The notes under the pieces were generated by a model, which saw only the letters and a program-made list of their open reading frames with translations, had not been told where the DNA came from and searched no databases. From DATARH01 sp963847345 (GTDB lineage Bacteria; Pseudomonadota; Alphaproteobacteria; ATCC43930; CGMCC-115725), in NCBI GenBank assembly GCA_963847345.1, contig CAWJZU010000039.1, forward strand, positions 159,645-223,644: DNA of 64,000 nucleotides, written 5' to 3'. Every line of letters begins with the position of its first letter. Positions within the stretch are counted from its first letter, which is position 1. Position numbers and translations under genes: made by a program. Below, piece by piece: positions 56,693 to 64,000 of the stretch.

Positions 56693-57399
56693 TCAGGCTC
56701 TCGTCTCCTCGCCGAGCCCGGCGAGATCGACATCGACGGCCGGCCCCATCGTCGAGCTCAGATGAACCCGCTTGATGTAGGTGCCCTTGACGCCGCTCGG
56801 CTTGCCCCGCGTGATCGCGCCGACAAAGGCGCGCACATTATCGACCAGCGCGTCGTCAGTAAAGCTCGCTTTGCCGACCCCGGCATGGACGATGCCGGCC
56901 TTCTCGGCGCGGAACTCGACCTGGCCGCCTTTCACCGCCTGCACCGCCTCGGTGACGTTCTGCGTCACCGTGCCGAGCCGCGGGTTCGGCATCAGCCCGC
57001 GCGGCCCCAGGATCTTACCGAGCCGGCCGACCAGCGCCATCATGTCGGGCGTCGCGACGGCCCGGTCGAAATTGATGTTGCCGGCCTGCACCTGCTCGAC
57101 GAGGTCCTCGGCTCCGACGATGTCGGCGCCGGCCGCCTCGGCTTCGCGCGCCTTGTCGCCGCGGGCGAAAACCGCGACCCGCACCGGCTTGCCGGTGCCG
57201 TGCGGCAGCATCACCGTGCCGCGCAGATTCTGGTCGGGCTTGCGCGGGTCGACGTTGAGGTTCATCGAGATTTCGACCGTCTCGTCGAACTTCGCCGAGG
57301 CGCGCGACTTGATCTGCTTGACCGCCTCGTCGATGCGCAGCGTCGCGTTCGGGTCGATCCCCTCGTAAGCCTTTTTCAGCCGCTTGCCGGTTTTGCCAT
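56693..57399 (-). CDS. rplA: Ribosomal protein L1, one frameshift
   Basis: The ATG at 57399 is followed by four A where five are needed (MAK then TGKRLKKAYEGIDPNATLRI). Without the missing A the frame stops at once, so the apparent start is at an internal ATG (57265). The remainder (IKSRASAKFDETVEISMNLN to GKPSGVKGTYIKRVHLSSTM) is intact. Restored length about 235 aa matches L1. L1 also represses its own operon by binding the mRNA leader in related bacteria. Confidence 0.93.
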
Positions 57400-57475
57400 G
57401 CCTGTGCTCCCGCTCTCCCGCTTGCCGTCATCGCCGGGCTTGACCGGGGGATCCAGACGGCCGTCACGATGAATA

Positions 57476-57907
57476 TTATTCGACGACTTCCAGCCCCATC
57501 GAGCGGGCCGAGCCGATCACCATCCGGCACGCCGCGTCGAGATCGTTGGCGTTGAGATCCTCCATCTTCTGCTCGGCGATCTCGCGGATCTGCTCCATCG
57601 TGACCCGGCCGACCGTGGCGCCCTTGCCGGTGGTCTGCGAGCCCTTCTCGACCCCCGCCGCCTTCTTCAGGAAATAGCTGGCCGGCGGCGTCTTGGTCAC
57701 GAAGGTAAAGCTGCGGTCGCCATAGGCCGTGATCACGACCGGGATCGGCATGCCGACTTCGAGGTTCTGCGTCTGCGCGTTGAACGCCTTGCAGAACTCC
57801 ATGATGTTGAGGCCGCGCTGGCCCAGCGCCGGGCCGATCGGCGGCGACGGGTTCGCCTTGCCGGCCGGCACCTGCAGCTTGATCAACCCGACGATTTTTT
57901 TCGCCAT
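57476..57907 (-). CDS. rplK: Ribosomal protein L11
   Basis: Intact, 143 aa. It begins MAKKIVGLIKLQVPAGKANP and includes the proline-rich PPIGPALGQRGLNIMEFCKA and KTPPASYFLKKAAGV, typical of L11 and its thiostrepton/GTPase-centre contact. Located between nusG and rplA in the conserved order; a GC-rich repeat separates it from rplA. Confidence 0.98.
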   Translation of the reverse strand: MAKKIVGLIKLQVPAGKANPSPPIGPALGQRGLNIMEFCKAFNAQTQNLEVGMPIPVVITAYGDRSFTFVTKTPPASYFLKKAAGVEKGSQTTGKGATVGRVTMEQIREIAEQKMEDLNANDLDAACRMVIGSARSMGLEVVE

Positions 57908-58017
57908 GCTCTATTCCTCACCCACCCCGGGGAAGGCCGGGGCCCATCCCGCCGCCGCTTCGCCCGCTGACCCAGGATCCCGGCTCCCGCCGGGATGCTC
58001 TCACGGCTCCGCCGTGC

Positions 58018-58548
58018 TCACACCTTCTCGACCTGCGAGTATTCGAGCTCGACCGGGGTCGCCCGGCCAAAGATCGAGACCGCGACCTTGACCCGCGACT
58101 TCTCCTCGTCGACCTCCTCGACAACGCCGTTGAACGAGGTGAACGGCCCGTCCGAGACCCGCACCTGCTCGCCGATCTCGAACGTGATCGACGGTTTCGG
58201 CCGTTCGATCCCTTCCTGCATCTGATGGATGATGCGGGCCGCCTCGGCGTCGCTGATCGGCAACGGCTTGCCGCGGCCGCCGAGAAACCCGGTCACCTTC
58301 GCGGTATTCTTGACGAGATGCCAGGTCTCGTCGTCGAGATCCATCTTGATCAGCACATAGCCGGGAAAGAATTTGCGCTCCGAGCTGACCTTGGCGCCGC
58401 GCTTGACCTCGACGACCTCCTCGGTCGGCACCAGGATCTCCTCGAAACGTTCCGCCACGCCCTTCTGTTCGGCCTGCTCGCGGATCGCGGCTGCGACCTT
58501 CTTCTCGAAACCGGAATAGACGTGAATGACATACCAGCGGCTGGCCAT
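58018..58548 (-). CDS. nusG: Transcription elongation/antitermination factor NusG
   Basis: 176 aa. The NGN domain is MASRWYVIHVYSGFEKKV to KFFPGYVLIKMDLDDETWHL with the GFLGG loop. The KOW motif is VSDGPFTSFNGVVEEVDEEK. It couples RNA polymerase to Rho or to the ribosome. ATG 58548 is used, the frame upstream being non-native. Follows secE in the usual order. Confidence 0.97.
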   Translation of the reverse strand: MASRWYVIHVYSGFEKKVAAAIREQAEQKGVAERFEEILVPTEEVVEVKRGAKVSSERKFFPGYVLIKMDLDDETWHLVKNTAKVTGFLGGRGKPLPISDAEAARIIHQMQEGIERPKPSITFEIGEQVRVSDGPFTSFNGVVEEVDEEKSRVKVAVSIFGRATPVELEYSQVEKV

Positions 58549-58565
58549 GCTCGATGCTCCCGAAC

Positions 58566-58763
58566 CTACTGCCCGAGCCCGTAAATCAGCCGCACGCCAA
58601 AGGACAGAACCTGATCGACCGCGAAGAAGAACGCCGCGGCGATGAACACCATCAGAAACACCATCCCGGTCGTGACCAGCGTTTCCTTGCGCGTCGGCCA
58701 AGTGACCCGGCCCAGTTCCTGGCGTACCTGGTGAATGAACTCGGTTGGTGAGGTCCTGGCCAT
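58566..58763 (-). CDS. secE: Preprotein translocase subunit SecE
   Basis: 65 aa, short single-helix form as usual outside the enterics. MARTSPTEFIHQVRQELGRV is followed by the signature TWPTRKETLVTTGMVFLMV and one membrane helix. Forms the SecYEG channel. Lies between tRNA-Trp and nusG. Confidence 0.96.
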   Translation of the reverse strand: MARTSPTEFIHQVRQELGRVTWPTRKETLVTTGMVFLMVFIAAAFFFAVDQVLSFGVRLIYGLGQ

Positions 58764-58851
58764 ATCGAATCGGTTCAATCCTTTCGGCGCGCTCGCCGAG
58801 CCGCGCACGGAAAACAAGCACACGGAATATAGGTCGGCGCCGCCGGGATGG

Positions 58852-58924
58852 CAGGAGTGGAGGGGCTCGAACCCCCAACCCCCGGTTTTGGAGACCGGTG
58901 CTCTACCAGTTGAGCTACACTCCT
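58852..58924 (-). tRNA. trnW: tRNA-Trp (anticodon CCA)
   Basis: The minus strand folds to a full cloverleaf: acceptor AGGAGTG/CACTCCT, D arm, anticodon stem CCGGT/ACCGG with loop CTCCAAA, and T arm GGGGTTCGAGCCCC. The 3' CCA is encoded (58851-58849). Position between tuf and secE is the classical one. Confidence 0.97.
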
Positions 58925-59018
58925 ATGCTCCTCGAACGTCATTGCGAGGGGTGTTAGCGTGACAACGCAATGTCCCGACGCCAGGGAGCCCGCTCGCCCG
59001 CAATGACAGATCCTCGTT

Positions 59019-60209
<1,191 letters not shown>

Positions 60210-60280
60210 CGCTGCGGCATCCTATCGGCAAGAGAAAAACACAATCATATCAACACGGGTCCGAGCGGGCCGAGCGCTGG

Positions 60281-60352
<72 letters not shown>

Positions 60353-60419
60353 GTCGCTCTGCCGCTCCGCCGACCGCCCTTCATTCCCTGCCGCGCAACC
60401 GAAATCGCAGCGGCGATGG

Positions 60420-60502
60420 TGGAGGGGGTAGGATTCGAACCTACGTAGGCATCCGCCGGCAGATTTACAGTCTGCTGCCTTTAACCACTCGGCCACCCCT
60501 CC
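60420..60502 (-). tRNA. trnY: tRNA-Tyr (anticodon GTA)
   Basis: A class II tRNA with long variable arm. Acceptor GGAGGGG/CCCCTCC, anticodon loop CTGTAAA, T arm CTACGTAGGTTCGAATCCTA; CCA encoded at 60419-60417. First of the Tyr-Gly-tuf group. Confidence 0.95.
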
Positions 60503-60706
60503 GCGTCGCGAGAAGCCGCGCGCCGCCGGTTTCGCGCCACGGCCGCGGACCGCGCGTCATAAGAGCTTGCCCCTGTTTTGTCAACAACGGGCGCGGCAGA
60601 CAGTCGTTGAGGCCTGACGGCTGGCCCGCTCCTGTTTCGATACGCCCGCTTCGGATTACCTGGTGTCGCGGGGGAATTGGCCCCCGCGACCGGGAGGAGC
60701 GAAAGG
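60503..60706. other. Intergenic region with hairpin and Shine-Dalgarno sequence
   Basis: About 200 bases between tRNA-Tyr and the small ORF at 60707. Contains the perfect hairpin GTCGCGGGGG (60665-60674) and CCCCCGCGAC (60681-60690) with loop AATTGG, then GGGAGGAG at 60692-60699. Promoters of the divergent tRNA-tuf unit and the rlmB side must lie here. Confidence 0.55.
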
Positions 60707-60763
60707 ATGAAAATCCGTCTCCGGATGTTCCGGATCAAGATCTTCATGAAGATCCGGATCTAG
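60707..60763 (+). CDS. 18-residue cationic small ORF
   Basis: ATG 60707 to TAG 60761-60763. The peptide is MKIRLRMFRIKIFMKIRI: seven Lys/Arg alternate with Ile, Leu, Met and Phe, giving an amphipathic strand with a net charge of about +7. GGGAGGAG lies 7 nt upstream, a near-ideal ribosome site, and a 10-bp hairpin sits just before that. It precedes rlmB by 70 bp on the same strand. Possibly a leader peptide, a toxin or membrane-active peptide, or a chance ORF; the DNA also holds the palindrome GATCTTCATGAAGATC. Confidence 0.5.
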   Translation: MKIRLRMFRIKIFMKIRI

Positions 60764-60833
60764 AGGACCAGCGCGCCGCGGAAGGCGGACCACCTGCTCG
60801 CTGTCCTGCAACAAGCAATATAGGAGCCGGGAC

Positions 60834-61704
60834 ATGGCCGGGCAAGAAACACGCCGCCGCCGCGCGGCGGCCGCGCTTTCGGACGCCGCCGCGTCCGGAG
60901 CCCGCCGCCCCGCCCGGCCCGGCCGCCGCGAGCGCGGCGAGGACTGGCTCTACGGCCGCCACGCGGTGGCCGCGGCGCTCGCCAATCCGCAGCGGCGCTG
61001 GCGCCGGCTGGCGGTTCTGTCGGGACAGGAGGAGGAGGCCGCCGCGCTGGTCGCCGCGGCGCGCGCCGAGCGGCGCGGGACGGCCGACCGATCGAGGTGC
61101 TCGACCGCGCCGCCCTCGAAGCGCTGTTGCCCGAGGGGGCGGTGCACCAGGGCTGGGCGCTGCAGGTCGAGCCGCTCGACCCGGCCGATCTCGACGACGT
61201 GCTGCGCGCCGCCGGTGACCGGCCCGGTGAACCGAGCGCCGCGCCCTGATCGTGGTGCTCGACCAGGTCAGCGATCCGCACAATGTCGGCGCGGTGCTGC
61301 GCTCGGCCGCCGCGTTCGGCGCCGCCGCGGTGATCGTTGCCGAGCACGGCGCGCCGCCCGCGGGCGCGGCGCTGGCCAAGGCCGCCTCGGGCGCGCTCGA
61401 CCTCGTGCCGCTGGTCCGCGTCGTCAATCTGGCGCGGGCGCTCGACCGGCTGAAGGAGGCCGGGTACTGGTGCTGCGGGCTCGACGAGAACGCGCCGGCG
61501 CCGTTGCCGGCGCTCGATCTCGGCCCGCGCGCGGCGCTGGTGCTCGGCTCCGAGGGCGGCGGGCTGCGCCGGCTGGTGCGCGAGCGCTGCGACTACCTCG
61601 CGCGCCTGCCGACCCGGCCGGAAATGCCGAGCCTCAACGTCTCGAACGCCGCGGCGGTCGCGCTCTACGAACTGGTCCGCCGCGCCGGCGCGGAACAGAC
61701 GTGA
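60834..61704 (+). CDS. rlmB: RlmB-type 23S rRNA 2'-O-methyltransferase, frameshifted
   Basis: A SpoU/TrmH-family enzyme. The N-terminal substrate-binding domain runs from ATG 60834 (DWLYGRHAVAAALANPQRRW), the frame shifts near 61080 (EVLDRAALEALLPEGAVHQG) and again near 61245. The SPOUT domain then reads VLDQVSDPHNVGAVLRSAAA, VLGSEGGGLRRLV and EMPSLNVSNAAAVALYE, the SAM-binding knot motifs. Restored length about 290 aa. It probably methylates G2251 of 23S rRNA. Two indels in GC-rich DNA suggest assembly errors. Confidence 0.85.
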
Positions 61705-62144
61705 CCGGGCGTGAGGTCGCACGACATTGGGTTGAGGCTTACGTTGCGATCGCGGCGGCCGCTATGCAGGCGGATGGCGTCGGCTATAACGGGCAGGGAG
61801 GTCGATTTCGACGCCGCCGCGGCGCAGATGGACCCGGCATTGCGAGCTCGGCACCGTGCACCGGTCGATGGCGCGCGGTGGTGGCCGCTTTTGATGGCGG
61901 CAAGATCAGCTCGGATGCCGAGCCCCCCAGGCGAAATCCGCCCGCCGCGACCCATCTGCCGTGTCGCCGTGCATCACACACTCCTCGGCCCTGCGCCACC
62001 CTACTCACGCCCGGCAAACCGCCAGGCTCTCAGAAATGCGGGCTAGGATTTGGGAACAAGACGTGGATGCCCACGGATCAAGTCCGTGGGCTGAAGGTCC
62101 GCGGGTCAAGCCCGGCCATGGGGCTCTTGGAGGCGAAAAAACGG
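61705..62144. other. Intergenic region with hairpin
   Basis: About 440 bases between convergent rlmB and E2. Contains a perfect 9-bp hairpin GCCCACGGA (62069-62077)/TCCGTGGGC (62083-62091) and a GGTCAAGCCCGGC repeat fragment. The open frames here look non-coding (no conserved pattern). Confidence 0.6.
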
Positions 62145-63497
62145 TCAGCCGAGGAACATGATCGCCGGCTGTTCGAGCACCTTGATGCGCTGGATGAAGG
62201 AGGCCGCCATCTACCGGTCGACAATGCGGTGATCGAACGAGGAGGACAGGTTCATCATCTGGCGGACCGCTATCTCCCCCTCCCGCACCACCGGCCGCTC
62301 GACGACGCGGTTGACGCCGATGATCGCGACCTCGGGATAGTTGATGACGGGCGTCGCGGCGATGCCGCCGAGCGCCCCGAGGCCGGTGACGGTGATCGTC
62401 GAGCCGGTCAGCTCGTCGCGCGCCGCCTTGCCGCCGCGCGCCGCCTCGGCGAGCCGACGCAACTCGGCCGCGCTCGGCGACAGGTCGAGCGCCTCGGCAT
62501 GGCGCACCACCGGGACCATGAGCCCGCCCTCGGTCTGCGTCGCGACGCCAAATTGCACGCCGGAATGGCGGTGCAGCACGCCGGCCTCGTCGTCATAGCG
62601 GGCGTTGACCTCGGGGTGCGCCGACGGCGCCGACGATCGCGCGCAACAGGAACGGCAGCAGGGTCAGGTGCTCGCGGTCGGGTAGGCCGCGTTGAGCTGC
62701 CCCGCGCAATTCCTCGAGGGCGGTGACGTCGACCTCCTCGACATAGGAGAAATGCGGGATGCGCCGTTTCGATTGCTCCAGGTGCTCGGCGATCATCCGG
62801 CGCAGCCCGATAATCGGCACTTCTTCCACACCGTCGCGGCGGGGAGGGGGGCGCCGGCGGCGGCGGGGTGGCGGCGGGGGAGCGGAGGCGATATAGGCGT
62901 CGAGGTCGCGAGTGACCCGGCCGCCCGGACCCGTGCCCGGCACGAATTGCAACGCGATCCCAAATCCCAGGCCCGCCGCCGCACCGCCGGCGAAGCGAGC
63001 GGCTTTGTCCCGAGACGGCGCGTCGTTGGGATCGGAGCGGCAGGCACCGAGGACAGTTGCTCCTCACCCTCCCGCGCCTGCGCCGCGGGCCCCTCCCTCT
63101 CCCCGTCTGCCGGGAGAGGGGCAGTTTGCCATCGTTCCGGCTCGTACCCTCTCCCCTCTTGCGGGGAGAGGGTTGGGGTGAGGGGCTGGGCCGGGCCGAT
63201 CCCTCCCCTAATGGAGGCCGGTTTGGCGGCAACTGCCTCCGCCGCATTGCCCTCGCCAAGGACATCGAGCTCGACGAGTTCCGAGCCGACCGGGCGCCGC
63301 TCGCCGGGCTGGCCGTGGATCGCGACGACCGTGCCGGCGACCGGGGCCGGGAGTTCGACGGTCGCCTTGTCGGTCATCACATCGACGAGCGGGTCCTCCT
63401 CGCGGATGACCTGACCTGGCGCGACGTGCCAAGCGACGATCTCGGCCTCGGTCATGCCCTCGCCGATATCGGGAACCTTGATTACGTAGCGGCCCAT
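62145..63497 (-). CDS. 2-oxoacid dehydrogenase E2 (branched-chain type), multiply broken
   Basis: Dihydrolipoyl acyltransferase. From ATG 63497: lipoyl domain (MGRYVIKVPDIGEGMTEAEI, with lipoyl Lys in DVMTDKATVELP), a linker containing a translated palindromic repeat (63085-63190), a peripheral-subunit-binding domain (SPAVRRRAWDLG), and the catalytic domain. Frameshifts fall near 62950 and 62625. The active-site His is in SSFDHRIVD, where the next codons read R-TAG-MAASFIQRIKVLEQPAIMFLG then TGA at 62145. The TAG at 62213-62211 lies where Tyr is expected (DHRxVDGY). Likely bkd-type since it sits with E1 beta. Confidence 0.82.
63085..63190. repeat. Dispersed palindromic repeat inside the E2 linker
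   Basis: Contains CTCTCCCCgtctgccGGGAGAG and CCCTCTCCCCtcttgcGGGGAGAGGG followed by TTGGGGTGAGGGG, the same family as 26246-26358. It is translated as the linker segment around PLTPTLSPQEGRGYE between the lipoyl and subunit-binding domains. Confidence 0.8.
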
Positions 63498-63508
63498 CGC
63501 GCGCCGGC

Positions 63509-64000
63509 TCACCCCTCCAGGGCGCGGCGCAGGCCGTCGGCGACCCGCTTCGGGCCGGGGAAGTATTCCCATTCCAGGGCATGCGGGTAGGGCGTGTCCC
63601 AGCCGGTGACGCGCACAATCGGCGCTTCCAGGTAATAGAAGCAATGCTCCTGCACCAGGGCGGCGATCGGCGCAGAAGCCGCAGGTGCGGGTCGCTTCGT
63701 GTGCGATGACGCAGCGGCCGGTCTTCTTGACCGAGTCGACGATCGTGTCGATGTCGAGCGGCAATAGCGTGCGCAAATCGATGATCTCGGCGTCGATGCC
63801 GCCTTCCGCGGCGGCGGCCTGCGCCACATGCACCATGGTGCCGTACACCAGTACGGTGACCGCCCTCCGGCGCGCTCTAGCGGGGCCGGCCGAGCGGCAC
63901 GGTGTAGTGGCCCTCCGGCACCTCGGCCGATCTATGCCCCGTCCACGGCACCGCCGGACGGTCCGGGTGGCCATAGAACGGGCCGTGGTAGAGCCGCTTC
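63509..64000 (-). CDS. 2-oxoacid dehydrogenase E1 beta (partial, frameshifted)
   Basis: Only the C-terminal part lies in the window; the gene continues past 64000. Visible blocks are HGPFYGHPDRPAVPWTGHRS, VPEGHYTVPLGRP, VTVLVYGTMVHVAQAAAAEG, IDLRTLLPLDIDTIVDSVKK, then VIAHEATRTCGF and CFYYLEAPIVRVTGWDTPYP. Frames shift near 63875 and 63672, so at least two indels. Stop at 63509 is 11 bp before the E2 ATG, so an E1-E2 operon is clear. The beta subunit binds thiamine diphosphate with E1 alpha. Confidence 0.83.

Overview
This is high-GC chromosomal DNA of an alphaproteobacterium, most like the Rhodospirillales/Rhizobiales. The evidence is the protein families, the order tuf-trnW-secE-nusG-rplKAJL-rpoBC, a SAM-II riboswitch ahead of metZ, DgcN/DgcA and BadI-like enzymes, and dispersed palindromes of the kind common in alphaproteobacteria. 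Many genes are split by single-base shifts, including essential ones (aspS, rplA, rplJ, rplL). The sequence is therefore probably an imperfectly polished assembly, perhaps a metagenome bin. I annotate such genes across their full span and mark the break.

Layout. 1-4482: acyl-CoA catabolism genes (BadI/MenB-like hydrolase, AliA-like acyl-CoA ligase, enoyl-CoA hydratase) with a DUF2382 stress protein. 4639-7389: a lower-GC accessory island with an exported deaminase-fold protein, a TIR-STING effector and a convergent small membrane protein of RipA/SLATT-like appearance; no CD-NTase is present. 7564-12378: uvrA, an MHS transporter and a small unknown protein. 12718-20007: a CCG-type Fe-S protein, a molybdenum hydroxylase large subunit, a B12/radical SAM protein, a DUF6434 protein, an alpha/beta hydrolase and an exported carbonic-anhydrase-like protein. 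20399-24847: a secreted CAP-RTX protein, an exported unknown protein and a TonB-like protein. 25069-28701: thiolase, AcuI-like reductase, an HTH protein and an exported amidase.

28732-34031: the operon dgcN-dgcA-pncA (D-glutamate catabolism plus nicotinamidase), a 49-aa membrane peptide, a D-aminoacylase remnant and a winged-helix/TPR regulator. 34305-37207: an IS1380-type transposase, an uncertain small ORF and a methyltransferase. 37264-45257: SAM-II riboswitch and terminator ahead of metZ, then aspS, a DSD1-type aldolase, and the membrane proteins DUF421, MscS, MgtC and AI-2E. 45358-46494: a PimD-like acyl-CoA dehydrogenase.

46787-60502: the core transcription/translation block on the minus strand with tRNA-Trp, tRNA-Gly and tRNA-Tyr. 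60665-61704: a hairpin and strong Shine-Dalgarno sequence preceding an 18-codon cationic peptide, then rlmB. 62145-64000: branched-chain-type 2-oxoacid dehydrogenase E2 and partial E1 beta, with a dispersed palindrome translated inside the E2 linker.

The most unusual items are the TIR-STING gene without a cyclase, the SAM-II riboswitch with an adjoining terminator, the 18-aa peptide, and the palindrome inside E2.
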